Positions 9,166 to 20,341 of a DNA stretch of 64,000 nt are shown here, one piece after another. The translations under genes were made by a program, and so were the position numbers. Source of the stretch: Candidatus Siliceabacter maunaloa (GTDB lineage Bacteria; Actinomycetota; Thermoleophilia; Solirubrobacterales; Solirubrobacteraceae); NCBI GenBank assembly GCA_024330185.1, contig JANDLV010000013.1, positions 1 to 64,000 of the forward strand, read 5' to 3'. Each line of letters starts with the position of its first letter. Positions within the stretch are counted from its first letter, which is position 1. Under the pieces are notes generated by a model. That model did not search any database. It was not told the origin of the DNA and saw nothing but the letters and a program-made list of their open reading frames with translations.

Positions 9166-10116
9166 ATGAGCACCGCTTGGCGAATCACCCCCGCTCTGCG
9201 GGGGCAGAACGCCAACCGGCAGATCGTGGCGGTCGCGGAGGCCCAGCACGCGATGATCCACCGGTCGCAGCTGCTGGCCATCGGGCTTGGCTCCAACGCC
9301 ATCGACCGGCGCATCGCGATCGGGGGGCTGCACGTGATGTACCCCGGCGTCTACGCCCTCGGCCATCGGGTGGTGACGCTGAAGGGCCGGTGGATGGCCG
9401 CGGTCCTGGCGTGCGGCCCGGCCGCGAAGCTGAGCCATCGCGATGGGGCGGCACTGGTAGGCCTGCGACCAGCGAGCGGCTCGCTGTACGAGGTCACGGT
9501 GCCCGGCGGCAGGGGACGCGGCCTGAAGGGCATCCGTGTCCACCGCAGCGTCCTGGCGCCCGACGAGGTCACGGTCATCGACGCCATCTCCACCACGACC
9601 TGGGCGCGCACGCTGATCGACCTCGCCGCTCTCCTCCCCCCTCACCAGCTCGCCCGCGCCCTCGAGCAGGCCGAGATCCTGCGGATCTTCGACCTCAACG
9701 CTCTGCAACCGCTGCTGGACCGCCACGCACGCCGCCCCGGCGTGCCGGCCCTCAACCGAGCCCTCGAAGAACACCGACCCGAGACCCACCGCACCCGCAA
9801 CGACCTCGAGGAGCTCCTGGTCCACCTCTGCCGCCAGGCCGACCTTCCCCTCCCGACCGCGCTCAATGCCTCGCTCGACCTGCCGGGAGTCGGGCGGATC
9901 GAGCCCGACGCCATCTGGCGCGAACACAAGGTCATCGTCGAGGTCGACGGCTTCGAGACCCACGGCACCCGAGCGATGTTCGAGTCCGACCGCGTCCGCG
10001 ACGCCGAGCTCCAGATCCTCGGCTGGCGCGTCCTGCGCACCACCTGGCTCCAGCTCGAGCGAGCGCCCCACGAGTTCCTCGACCGCCTGCGCCGCCTCCT
10101 GCGCACCGCCGGGTGA
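9166..10116 (+). CDS. DUF559 protein with AbiEi-antitoxin-like N-terminus
   Basis: This 316-residue protein has an N-terminal helical region with a wing-like segment (MIHRSQLLAIGLGSNAIDRRIAIGGL...YPGVYALG), typical of AbiEi-type antitoxin domains. The C-terminus is a restriction-endonuclease-like fold: RIEPDAIWREHKVIVEVDG and LQILGWRVLRTTW resemble the D-ExK core of DUF559, with Asp in EPDAIW and Glu in VIVEVDG. Such proteins are common in high-GC actinobacteria, usually without a partner toxin. The ATG at 9166 is chosen over the upstream in-frame Met because it starts the conserved region. It transcribes divergently from yedK. Confidence 0.8.
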   Translation: MSTAWRITPALRGQNANRQIVAVAEAQHAMIHRSQLLAIGLGSNAIDRRIAIGGLHVMYPGVYALGHRVVTLKGRWMAAVLACGPAAKLSHRDGAALVGLRPASGSLYEVTVPGGRGRGLKGIRVHRSVLAPDEVTVIDAISTTTWARTLIDLAALLPPHQLARALEQAEILRIFDLNALQPLLDRHARRPGVPALNRALEEHRPETHRTRNDLEELLVHLCRQADLPLPTALNASLDLPGVGRIEPDAIWREHKVIVEVDGFETHGTRAMFESDRVRDAELQILGWRVLRTTWLQLERAPHEFLDRLRRLLRTAG

Positions 10117-10173
10117 TGTCAGCTCCCAGCGCCCGCCCGGGGACCGCCCGGTCCGCCTGCCAGGATCGGGGCC

Positions 10174-12330
10174 GTGGAGCTCGCCCCGCCCCGTCACAAC
10201 GTGGAGCTGCGCACCGGCCGCGACGGCGCGCGCGAGGTGGTGTTCGCCTTTCCCTACCGCGCCGACATGGTCGACGCGGTACGCGGTATCCCCGGGCGGC
10301 GCTTCGACTGGGACGTCAAGGAGTGGTGGGCTCCCGCCGACGAGCTGACCGCGGTGCACGTGGCCGCGGTGATCGACCGCTTCCCGGAGCTGACCCTGGC
10401 CGACGACGTGGGCGGGTGGATCGGTGGCGTGGAGCGCCGCTGGCTGGGCTTCGTGACGACGGCGCGCCACGACGGACGCGGGTGGTTCGTGTGCGAGACG
10501 CGCGGTGGGGAGCTGCCACCCGAGCTGGCCGCGCAGGCCCACGAGCACGGCAGCGCCCGGCGCCTCCCGCTGACCACCGAGATCGCCGAGGCGCTCACCG
10601 ACCTCCCCGGCGCCCGCCTGGACGGCCGCGCCACCGGCTGCGCCCTGCGACTGCGCGTCGACACCGACCCGCCGCCCGCCGCACTGGTCATCGAGTACGG
10701 CGTCAACGGCCGCCGCCTGCGCCTGGACGTCCTGTGGGACCCGGAGACCGGCGCGGCCTTCGCCAAGCTGCCCGGCGTCGACGCCCGGGCGCGCTCCCTC
10801 CCCATCGACCCCTACGTCACCGAAGCCCTCGACCGCTTCCTGTCCGACCACGGAGTCGAGGTCACCGCGATGGCCGAGCCGGTCCTCGACGCCCTGCGCC
10901 GGGAGAGCGCAGAGGCACAACAGGCCATCACGGCGTCGAGGGCCCAGGCCGCCGAGCCGATCGAGATCGCGGCGAGCCTCGGCGGTGAGCTCGCCCCCTT
11001 CCAGCACGCCGGCGTGCGCTACGCCCTCGAGGCCCGCCGCACCTTCCTGGGCGACGAGCAGGGCCTGGGCAAGACGGTGCAGGCCCTCGCGGCGCTCGAG
11101 GCCGACGCCGCCTTCCCGGCCGTCGTGGTCTGTCCGGCCAGCCTCAAGCTCAACTGGGAGCGGGAGGCGCAACGCTGGCTGCCCCACCGCAGCCGCGCGA
11201 TCCTCAGCGGCCGGGGCGGCGCCGTTCCTGCCGTGGACATCGTCATCCTCAACTACGAGATCGTCGACGCCCGCCGCGAGCGCCTGGCGCTGCGTCGGCC
11301 AAAGGCCCTGATCGTCGACGAGGCCCACCTGGTCAAGAACCCACGCGCCAAGCGCACCCGCGCCGTCCGCCGCCTGGCCGACCACGTCACGCGCGACGGC
11401 CTGCGCCTCGCGCTGACCGGCACCCCCGTGGTCAACCGCGCGGAGGAGCTGGTCAGCCAGCTTCGGATCCTCGGCCGCATCGAGGACTTCGGCGGCGCCA
11501 CCGCCTTCGCCAAGCGCTTCGAGGGCGTGGGCGACGAGGCGCGCCTGCACTGGCACCTGCGCCGCCACTGCTTCGTGCGCCGCCTCAAGAGCGAGGTTCT
11601 TCCCCAGCTCCCGGCCAAGCGGCGCAGCGTCGTGCCCATCGCGCTGGCCAACGAGGCCGAGTACCGCCTGGCCGAGGAGGACGTGATCGCCTGGCTGCGC
11701 AAGCAGCCGCTGGACCTCGGCGAGCTGGAGGTCAGCGTGGCGCGCGCGCTGCGGGCCGAGCGCCTGGTGCAGCTCAACATCCTGCGCCGCCTGGCCGCGC
11801 GCGGCAAGCTCGCCGCCGGCCTGGGCTGGATCGAGGACTTCCTGGCCTCCGGCGAGCCACTGGTGCTCTTCGCCCACCACACGGAGGTTCAGGAGAACGT
11901 CATGGCGCGCTTTCCGACCGCGGGCCACCTGCTCGGCGCCGACCCCCTGCCGGCCCGCGAGCGCACGGTGCAGGCCTTCCAGCGCGACGACGGCCCGCAA
12001 CTGCTGGTGTGCTCACCCCGGGTGGCCGGCCACGGCATCACGCTGACCCGCGCGTCCAACGTCGCCTTCCTCGAGCTGGACTGGACGCCCGCCGCCCACG
12101 ACCAGGCCGAGGACCGCTGCCACCGCATTGGCCAGCGCGACGCGGTCACCGCCTGGTACCTGCTGGCCGCCGACTCCATCGACGAGACCATGGCCCAGCT
12201 CATCGAGCGCAAGCGCGCACGCATCGACGCCGTCGTGGACGGCCGCGGCGGCGACGACGAGGCGCTCGTCCAGGGCGTCATCCGCGAGCTGCGCGACCGC
12301 CCCCGCCGCCACCTGCGCCCGGTGGCCTGA
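10174..12330 (+). CDS. SNF2-family helicase with HARP-like N-terminal motif (SMARCAL1-type)
   Basis: This 718-residue protein begins at a GTG. Near the N-terminus, RADMVDAVRGIPGRRFDWDVKEWWAP resembles the HARP motif of SMARCAL1-type annealing helicases. The ATPase core starts near residue 270: DEQGLGKTVQ (motif I), VVCPASLKLNWERE (Ia), VDEAHLVKN (II, DEAH) and LALTGTPVVN (III). The C-terminal lobe contains AGHGITLTRASNV and DQAEDRCHRIGQ (motifs V-VI). It likely remodels or anneals branched DNA during replication repair. The start lies 57 nt after the DUF559 stop. Confidence 0.9.
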   Translation: MELAPPRHNVELRTGRDGAREVVFAFPYRADMVDAVRGIPGRRFDWDVKEWWAPADELTAVHVAAVIDRFPELTLADDVGGWIGGVERRWLGFVTTARHDGRGWFVCETRGGELPPELAAQAHEHGSARRLPLTTEIAEALTDLPGARLDGRATGCALRLRVDTDPPPAALVIEYGVNGRRLRLDVLWDPETGAAFAKLPGVDARARSLPIDPYVTEALDRFLSDHGVEVTAMAEPVLDALRRESAEAQQAITASRAQAAEPIEIAASLGGELAPFQHAGVRYALEARRTFLGDEQGLGKTVQALAALEADAAFPAVVVCPASLKLNWEREAQRWLPHRSRAILSGRGGAVPAVDIVILNYEIVDARRERLALRRPKALIVDEAHLVKNPRAKRTRAVRRLADHVTRDGLRLALTGTPVVNRAEELVSQLRILGRIEDFGGATAFAKRFEGVGDEARLHWHLRRHCFVRRLKSEVLPQLPAKRRSVVPIALANEAEYRLAEEDVIAWLRKQPLDLGELEVSVARALRAERLVQLNILRRLAARGKLAAGLGWIEDFLASGEPLVLFAHHTEVQENVMARFPTAGHLLGADPLPARERTVQAFQRDDGPQLLVCSPRVAGHGITLTRASNVAFLELDWTPAAHDQAEDRCHRIGQRDAVTAWYLLAADSIDETMAQLIERKRARIDAVVDGRGGDDEALVQGVIRELRDRPRRHLRPVA

Positions 12331-12398
12331 GCTCCGAGCGTGGCCGCCGCCGCCAGCGGGCAGGCACTGACACACGAGAACGAGCGAGGGAGGCCAAC

Positions 12399-12614
12399 AT
12401 GGCCGGACAGATAAAGGCGACCGAGAACGGGCCCTACGTGGTGGAGGGCGTCGAGCGCATCATCGACGCCGACGGCAACGAGTACGACGTCTCGGGCCGC
12501 GCGAAGGTCGCCCTCTGCCGCTGCGGCGCCTCGACCACCAAGCCCTTCTGCGACGGCACCCACTCCAAGCTTGGCTTCGACGCGGCCGAGCGGGCCGTGG
12601 CGCAGAGCGGCTGA
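12399..12614 (+). CDS. CDGSH iron-sulfur domain protein
   Basis: This 71-residue protein contains the full CDGSH 2Fe-2S signature CRCGASTTKPFCDGTH, giving three Cys ligands and one His. The rest of the chain (YVVEGVERIIDADGNEYDV) matches the small bacterial form of the family. It is probably a cytosolic redox or Fe-S transfer protein. The start is supported by GAGGGAGG just upstream. The next gene begins 15 nt after its stop. Confidence 0.92.
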   Translation: MAGQIKATENGPYVVEGVERIIDADGNEYDVSGRAKVALCRCGASTTKPFCDGTHSKLGFDAAERAVAQSG

Positions 12615-12629
12615 GCTCCGCGACCGGCG

Positions 12630-13055
12630 ATGGAGCAGCGGCTCAGCCTCGTCACCCTCGGCGTCGCCGATCTCGCCCGGGCCCGTGGCTTCTACGAGGC
12701 GCTGGGCTGGGAGCCCGCGGCGGTCGTGCCCGACGAGGTGGTCTTCTTCCAGGCCGGGGACATGGTCGTCGGCCTGTGGGGCCGCGACAAGCTGGCCGCC
12801 GACAGCCGCGTCACCGACCACGGCGGCTGGGGCGGGATCACGCTGGCCCACAACGTCGTCTCGCCCGCCGAAGTCGACGCGGTGCTCGAACAGGCCCGGG
12901 CCGCCGGGGCCACCGTCGCCCGCCCGGGTGCCCCCACCGACTGGGGCGGCTACGGAGGCGTCTTCCTGGACCTCGACGGCCATCCCTGGGAGGTCGCCCA
13001 CAACCCCGGCTGGACGCTGGACGACGACGGCACGGTGCATCTCGGCGAGCCGTAG
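12630..13055 (+). CDS. VOC-superfamily (glyoxalase/bleomycin resistance-like) protein
   Basis: This 141-residue protein has the paired beta-alpha-beta-beta-beta layout of the VOC fold: LSLVTLGVADLARARGFYEALGWEP in the first half, and VVSPAEVDAVLEQARAAGATVARPG followed by YGGVFLDLDGHPWEVAHNP in the second. A Glu in HPWEV is the usual metal ligand position. The substrate is unknown. It is co-directional with the CDGSH gene, with a 15-nt gap. Confidence 0.85.
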   Translation: MEQRLSLVTLGVADLARARGFYEALGWEPAAVVPDEVVFFQAGDMVVGLWGRDKLAADSRVTDHGGWGGITLAHNVVSPAEVDAVLEQARAAGATVARPGAPTDWGGYGGVFLDLDGHPWEVAHNPGWTLDDDGTVHLGEP

Positions 13056-13175
13056 GCAGGCCGGGCGCCGGCGCTGGCGCCGACCTCGACCTCGGCCTCG
13101 GCAGGCCCACGGCAGCGGGGGAGTGCGCGGCCACACCTGCGCTTCGGACCCTGATCGCGCAGACCTCGCCGAGGC

Positions 13176-14171
13176 TCACGGGCGCGACGGGCTCCTCGCC
13201 CCACCGCCAAAGGCGCCGAGGGTGCGCTGCGCGCCGGCCCAGGCCCCGTGTGGCGAGATCGCCTCCAGCCGCGTCAGATCGGCGTCGTCGAGACGCAGGA
13301 TCGCGGCGGCAGCGTTCTCCTCGACGCGGACCGGGTGCTTGCTGCCCGGGATCGCGGTGACGTCCTCTCCCTGGGCCAGCAGCCAGGCCAGCGCCACCTG
13401 TCCCGGGGCGGCCTCCTTCTCGTCGGCCATACGCCGCACCTCGTCCACCAGCTCGAGGTTGCGTCGAAGGTTGTCGCCCTGGAAGCGCGGGTTGCCGGCG
13501 CGGAAGTCGCCGGCCGCGAAGTCCCCGGCCGAGCGCACCTGCCCGGTGAGGAAGCCCTGGCCCAGCGGGCCATGGGCGACGAGGCCGATGCCCAGGCGTC
13601 GCGCCGCCGGGAGGATCTCGGCCTCCAGGTCGCGGCTCCACAGCGACCACTCGGACTGCAGCGCGCTGATCGGATGCGTGGCGACCGCCCGTTCCAGCGC
13701 GTCGACATCGGCCTCCGAGAGCCCGAGGTGACGCACCTTGCCGGCGGCGACGAGATCGGCCATCGCCCCGACGGACTCCTCCACCGGCACCTCGGGATCG
13801 ACGCGGTGCAGGTAGTAGAGGTCGATGTGGTCGACGCCCAGGCGGCGCAGCGACGTCTCGCAACTGGCCCGCGCGTTCTGGGGGCTGGCGTCCAGGTGCA
13901 CGCCCTCCTCCCCCCGGACGATGCCGAACTTCGTGGCCAGCGTGACCGCGTCGCGGCGCCCGGCCAGCGCGCGGCCCACCAGCTCCTCGTTGTGGCCGCG
14001 GCCGTAGGAGATCGCGGTGTCGATGAAGGTGGCGCCCAGCTCGACCGCGCGGTGGATGGTCGCGATCGACTCGGTGTCGTCGGCGGGCCCATAGGCCTGG
14101 GACATGCCCATGCAACCCAGGCCGAGCGCCGACACGGTGAGGCCCTGAGGGCCGAGTGCTCGTAGATGCAT
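13176..14171 (-). CDS. Aldo/keto reductase
   Basis: This 331-residue protein has the AKR (beta/alpha)8 layout: [13 protein letters not shown] at the N-terminus, [21 protein letters not shown] containing catalytic Asp and Tyr, ATKFGI with catalytic Lys, and [13 protein letters not shown] with the active-site His. [18 protein letters not shown] near the C-terminus is the NADPH-binding segment. It resembles the YajO/AKR13 group acting on small aldehydes or ketones. It diverges from a MmyB-type regulator that starts 46 nt away and probably controls it. Confidence 0.92.
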   Translation of the reverse strand: MHLRALGPQGLTVSALGLGCMGMSQAYGPADDTESIATIHRAVELGATFIDTAISYGRGHNEELVGRALAGRRDAVTLATKFGIVRGEEGVHLDASPQNARASCETSLRRLGVDHIDLYYLHRVDPEVPVEESVGAMADLVAAGKVRHLGLSEADVDALERAVATHPISALQSEWSLWSRDLEAEILPAARRLGIGLVAHGPLGQGFLTGQVRSAGDFAAGDFRAGNPRFQGDNLRRNLELVDEVRRMADEKEAAPGQVALAWLLAQGEDVTAIPGSKHPVRVEENAAAAILRLDDADLTRLEAISPHGAWAGAQRTLGAFGGGARSPSRP

Positions 14172-14217
14172 GTAGACAAGGATCCCCCGCCGTGAGACTG
14201 GTATCCGATGGCTGCTG

Positions 14218-15108
14218 TTGGTGGTACCGGCGGTGCTAGCGCGGACCGTGACCGTCGGCCAGGCACCACCGGCGCGCAGGGACGTCGGCGGACTGCTGCG
14301 CGCCCGACGCGAGCGCCTGCAGCCCGAGGACGTCGGCCTCCCCCGTGGACCGCGCCGGCGGACCGCCGGCCTGCGCCGGGAGGAGGTCGCGATGCTGGCC
14401 TCGATCTCGGCGACGTACTACACGTTCCTCGAGCAGGGACGAGACGTGCGGCCCTCCCGCCAGGTCCTTGACGCACTGGCCACGGCGCTGCGCCTGGACG
14501 GCGCCGAACGCGCGCACCTCCACGAGCTCGCCCACGGCGTGGCGCCCGACCCGGACGCCGGCCCCGAGAGGCTCGCAGATGGCGTGGCGGCGTTGGTCGC
14601 GCGACTCGATCCCCATCCGACGTACGTGACGGGCCGCTGCTGGGACGTCCTGGCCGCCAACCGTGCCGCCCGCGCCCTCTTCTGCGACTGGCCCGCCGTG
14701 GCGCCCGAGGAGCGCAACATGGTCTGGTGGATGTTCACAGGCGCCGACGCCCGCGCGGTCTACGTCGAATGGGAGCGCGAGGCGGCCGCGCTGCTGGCGC
14801 GCTTTCGCGCCGCAGCCGACCGCCACCCCGGCGACCCGGAGTTCTCCGAGCTGATCGAGCGCCTGCACCGGGCGAGCCCGCAAGCCCGCGCCTGGTGGTC
14901 GCGTCACGAGGTGCTGCCCCTCGGCGGCGCGGGCACCAAGCGCCTGCGCCACCCCGACCACGGCGATCTGCTGCTCAGCCACGTCGTCCTGCAGGTCGCC
15001 CAGCACCCCGATCAGAAGATGGTCACGTTCGCGATGGCCGGCGATGACGACACCCCGCTGCACCGGCTGGCCGCAACGCCCGCAGCCCGCCGCACGCCGG
15101 GACCGTGA
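14218..15108 (+). CDS. XRE/MmyB-type helix-turn-helix regulator
   Basis: The protein has an N-terminal HTH of the XRE type ([15 protein letters not shown]...[41 protein letters not shown]). The C-terminal part is an MmyB-like ligand-binding domain ([19 protein letters not shown], and the closing [16 protein letters not shown]-like region). Such regulators often control an adjacent divergent oxidoreductase, as here. The start is uncertain: TTG 14218 gives the longest frame and GTG 14248 is an alternative nearer the conserved region. Confidence 0.85.
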   Translation: MVVPAVLARTVTVGQAPPARRDVGGLLRARRERLQPEDVGLPRGPRRRTAGLRREEVAMLASISATYYTFLEQGRDVRPSRQVLDALATALRLDGAERAHLHELAHGVAPDPDAGPERLADGVAALVARLDPHPTYVTGRCWDVLAANRAARALFCDWPAVAPEERNMVWWMFTGADARAVYVEWEREAAALLARFRAAADRHPGDPEFSELIERLHRASPQARAWWSRHEVLPLGGAGTKRLRHPDHGDLLLSHVVLQVAQHPDQKMVTFAMAGDDDTPLHRLAATPAARRTPGP

Positions 15109-15283
15109 CACGGTCGGTGATCGCGCAACCAAACCCTGCTAGCCTCATACGAACGGGTGTGCGTTCCGCCGCCCGTGAGGCTTCCGTCTTCCGTAGCGCC
15201 CTCCGATGAGGCGATCCGGGTCAGTCGAATCCTCCCCGATCGTCCGCGGCGCACCGACGTGCCGCTCACAAGGAGTCCGCTTC

Positions 15284-16524
15284 ATGCCTTCCCCCACCTT
15301 CGCCGAGCTCGGCGTGTCCCAGGCCGCCCTGCGCGCGCTGGACCAGCGCGGCATCACCGCGCCCTTCGCCATCCAGTCGCTCGTCATCCCCGACGTGCTG
15401 GCCGGCCGCGACGTGCTGGCCAAGTCCCCCACCGGCTCGGGCAAGACCCTGGCCTTCGGCGTGCCCATCGCCGACCGCATCGAGGCCACCGACCCGCGCC
15501 CCAGCGCGCTGATCCTGGCCCCCACCCGCGAGCTGGCCACGCAGATCGTCGAAGCGATCCGCGACGTGGCCCATGCCCGCGCGCTGTCGGTCACCGCCGT
15601 CTACGGCGGCGCGGGCATCGAGAAGCAGGCCCGCCAAGCGCCGAAGTCGCACATCCTCGTGGCCACCCCCGGCCGCCTGGAGGACCTCATCCAGCGCGGC
15701 GCCGTGCGCCTTGACCGCGTGCGCCTGCTCGTCCTCGACGAGGCCGACCGCATGCTGGACATGGGCTTCCGCCCGGTCGTCGAGCGCATCGTCAAGCAGA
15801 CGCGCCGCGACCGCCAGACGCTGCTGTTCAGCGCCACGCTGGACGGCGAGGTCGGCCGCCTGGCCGCGGCCTACACCCGCGACCCGCGCACCCACGAGCA
15901 CGTCCCCGCGCCCGAGGCGCTGGGCAAGGTGGCCCACCGCTTCGTGCGTCTGGCCCACGACGACAAGCTCGACGCCCTGGTACGCGAGCTGCGCGACGAC
16001 GCCCGCGGGCGCACGCTGGTCTTCGTGCGCACCAAGCGCGGCGCCGACCGCCTGGTCAAGCGCCTGGACCGCCACAACCTCCACGCGCTGGCCATGCACG
16101 GCGACAAGTCCCAGAACCAGCGCGAGCGCGCGCTGGGGCGCTTCGACCGCGGCGACATCGACACGCTGGTGGCCACCGACGTGGCCGCGCGCGGCATCGA
16201 TGTCGACGACATCACCCACGTGGTGAACTTCGACGCCCCGGAGGATCGCGAGGGCTACGTCCACCGCGTCGGGCGCACCGCGCGCGCCGGGCGAACCGGC
16301 ACCGGGGTCACGTTCGTGATGGACGACCAGGCCCGCGACATGGGCAAGATCGCCGTCGAGCTCGAGCTGCTGCGCGAGTTCACCAGCGCCGGCTTCGCCA
16401 CGCCGACGGCGTCCTCGCACAGCAACGGCAACGGGCGCTCTGGCGGCCAGGGGCGCTCCGGCGGCCCGGGCCGCTCCGGCGGCCAGCGCCGCCGCCACCC
16501 CCGGTCGCGCCCCGCCGCCCGCGC

Positions 16525-16528
<4 letters not shown>
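15284..16528 (+). CDS. DEAD-box ATP-dependent RNA helicase
   Basis: This 414-residue protein shows the helicase motifs in order: Q motif (FAIQS), SPTGSGKT (I), PTRELATQI (Ia), ATPGRLEDL (Ib), [10 protein letters not shown] (II), SAT (III), [13 protein letters not shown] (V) and [10 protein letters not shown] (VI). The C-terminal tail is rich in Gly, Arg and Ser ([10 protein letters not shown]-type repeats), an RNA-binding extension. AAGGAG about 10 nt before ATG 15284 decides the start. A 175-nt leader precedes it, as is common for cold-inducible RNA helicases. It overlaps the next gene by 4 nt (ATGA). Confidence 0.95.
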
Positions 16529-18381
<1,853 letters not shown>

Positions 18382-18406
18382 CGCGCCGCACGGCATACTT
18401 CGCGAG

Positions 18407-19146
18407 GTGACCGTGGCCGGGGGGCAGACTGAGCCGGCGCAGCAGGAGCGTGCGGACTTCTGGCGACGCGTGGCGGCCCACCTCGTCGACACCACGCTCC
18501 TGTTCGTGCTCGCCTTCCTCGTGCCCTACGGGCTCTTCGCGCTGGGCGTGGATCTCGCGTTCGTCGCGATCCTGCCCCTGATGGCGCTGTGGATGGTGGG
18601 CATCGTCGTCTGGATGGTGCGCACGAACGGGCAGACGCCCGGCAAGCAGCTCGCCGGCATCCGCGTCGTGCGGCCCGAGGGGAAGCGGATGGCGTCGGCT
18701 GGAGCCTCTTGCGCGAGGCCGTGGTCAAGATCTCGCTGAGCATCGTCCCGCTCGTGTGGCTCATCGACTCGCTGTTCGCCGCGCGCCGCGAGAAGCTCGC
18801 CCTGCACGACATGATCGTCTCGACCGCCGTCGTGCGCGAACCGGCCTACGAGCAGCGGACCAGCATCTCCTGGGTCGCCGCTGCGGTGGCTCTGCCCGTC
18901 ATGGCTGTCAGCGCCGTCGCCATCGCCATGACGTTCGAAGATGACTACACCGAGCTCGACCGCAGGTTCTTCGTCGGCGACTGCACAGCAGGGGTCGAGT
19001 CGGACACGGCCTACTGCGAGTGCGTGTACGAAGAGGCCGAGGCGACGATCCCCTACCAGGACTTCGTCGACGACACCCCACGCTCGCAACGCGGCATCAG
19101 CTCCGCGTCCGCAAGCTGCGACTCGCGCTTCCCCGCCGCGGAATGA
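18407..19146 (+). pseudogene. RDD-family membrane protein, frameshifted
   Basis: The first frame, from GTG 18407, encodes an RDD-domain start (FWRRVAAHLVDTTLLFVLAF, with the Arg and Asp of the family) and ends with TPGKQLAGIRVVRPEGKR. The rest of the domain (GVGWSLLREAVVKISLSIVPLVWLIDSLFAARREKLALHDMIV) continues one frame earlier, implying one missing base near 18690 in a G-rich tract. The downstream part adds another membrane helix and a Cys-containing extracellular tail up to 19146. It could be a true frameshift or a sequencing or assembly indel. RDD proteins are small multi-pass membrane proteins of poorly known transport function. Confidence 0.8.
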
Positions 19147-19175
19147 CCGGTGGGGGCGCGGGGTAGGCCCGCAAC

Positions 19176-19511
19176 ATGAGCCTCACAGACAAGATCAGCG
19201 GACGGGTCAAGAAGGCGGCGGGCGACCTCCTCGGCGACGAGGACCTCCATCGCCAGGGCAGCCAGGAGGAGCACAAGAGCGAGGCCAAGGAGTCCCTCGC
19301 GCAGGAGGAGGCCCAGCTCGAGCGCCAGCGCGAGCAGGTGGACCGCAAGGCCGAGGAGGTGTCGGCGCTGGAGGGCGACACGAGCGCGGCGCACCTTGCC
19401 GAGGCCAACAGCCGTGAGGAGCTCGAGGAGCAGGCCCGCGCGCTGGACATCGAGGGCCGCTCCACGATGACCAAGGAGGAGCTGGCCCAGGCCATCCAGG
19501 CGGCGCGCTGA
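19176..19511 (+). CDS. CsbD-like stress protein with C-terminal SAP/Rho-N-like helix pair
   Basis: The first 35 residues (DKISGRVKKAAGDLLGDEDL...GSQEEHKSEAK) match the CsbD motif found in general-stress proteins. A charged coiled-coil segment follows (AQEEAQLERQREQVDRKAEEV). The last 35 residues (SREELEEQARALDIEGRSTMTKEELAQAIQAAR) resemble the Rho-N/SAP helix-extended-helix fold that binds nucleic acid. At 111 residues it is longer than a plain CsbD. Its stop is overlapped by the next gene. Confidence 0.8.
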   Translation: MSLTDKISGRVKKAAGDLLGDEDLHRQGSQEEHKSEAKESLAQEEAQLERQREQVDRKAEEVSALEGDTSAAHLAEANSREELEEQARALDIEGRSTMTKEELAQAIQAAR

Positions 19512-20308
19512 ACGCGCTCGCGCTCACGCAGACGGGCGACGGACCGCCGCTGGTCCTCATGCACGGCGTGGGCGCCACGCGCGCGGTGTGGGGACGGGTG
19601 CTCGAGCCGCTGGCGGGCGGCCACACGGTGACCGCGCTCGACGTCCCCGGCTTCGGGGACTCGCCGCCGGCCGGGCCGGGCTTCGCCCTCGACACGGTGG
19701 CCGACGCGATCGCCGACGGGCTGGCCGCCGCCGGCGTGCCGACGCCGTTTACGCTCGTCGGCCACTCCCTGGGGGGCGCGGTCGCGCTCACGCTCGCCCA
19801 TCTCCGCCCCGGCGCCGTCGACCGTCTCGTGCTCGTCGCTCCCGCCGGCCTCACGCCCCGGCCCGCCTGGCTGGCCGACGCCCTCGGCGCGACTGCCAGC
19901 CTGCTCGTCCCCATCCGCCGCCTGGCCGGCGGCCCGTTCGTCGACCACGCCCTGGCCCGGACGCTCATGCTCCTGGGCACCGTGCACGACGGCGGGCGCA
20001 TGCATCCCGACGACGTGCGCACCATCATCGGCTCCTCGGCGCAGGCCACGCGCCTGCGCGAAGGCGTCGCCGCCGTCGCCGCCGCGGACCTGCGCCCGCT
20101 GCTGGCCCGGCTGCCCACGCCGCCCGGGCTCATATGGGGCGAGCGCGACCTTGTGATCCCCGCCGACGGCCTGGAGGCTGTACGCGCCCTGCGCCCCGAC
20201 ATCCATGCGAGGCTCCTCCCCGGCACTGGGCACGTGCCCATGCTCGAGGCGCCGGCCGCCTTCGCCGCCGCCCTGGAGGCCGTCCTGGCCGCGATCACCG
20301 CCTCGTGA
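19508..20308 (+). CDS. Alpha/beta hydrolase, possible CTG start
   Basis: The protein has an alpha/beta-hydrolase fold: oxyanion HG in LVLMHGVG, DVPGFGDSPP, nucleophile elbow GHSLGG, acid region GERDLVIP and final His in GTGHVPMLE. The first ATG (19559) would cut off the first beta strand (LNALALTQTGDGPPLVL). The frame is open back to a CTG at 19508 that overlaps the CsbD-gene stop as CTGA, and no ATG, GTG or TTG lies between. I therefore place the start at CTG with caution. The substrate is unknown. Confidence 0.78.
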   Translation: MNALALTQTGDGPPLVLMHGVGATRAVWGRVLEPLAGGHTVTALDVPGFGDSPPAGPGFALDTVADAIADGLAAAGVPTPFTLVGHSLGGAVALTLAHLRPGAVDRLVLVAPAGLTPRPAWLADALGATASLLVPIRRLAGGPFVDHALARTLMLLGTVHDGGRMHPDDVRTIIGSSAQATRLREGVAAVAAADLRPLLARLPTPPGLIWGERDLVIPADGLEAVRALRPDIHARLLPGTGHVPMLEAPAAFAAALEAVLAAITAS

Positions 20309-20341
20309 CAACCCGGCCGGCCGCACGCGGGATCCTGCGCT

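Noticed and set aside
9188-9204. CCCCCGC-TCT-GCGGGGG hairpin resembling a type I-E CRISPR repeat
   Set aside because: It occurs once, has no spaced copies, and lies inside the conserved N-terminal coding region of the DUF559 protein.
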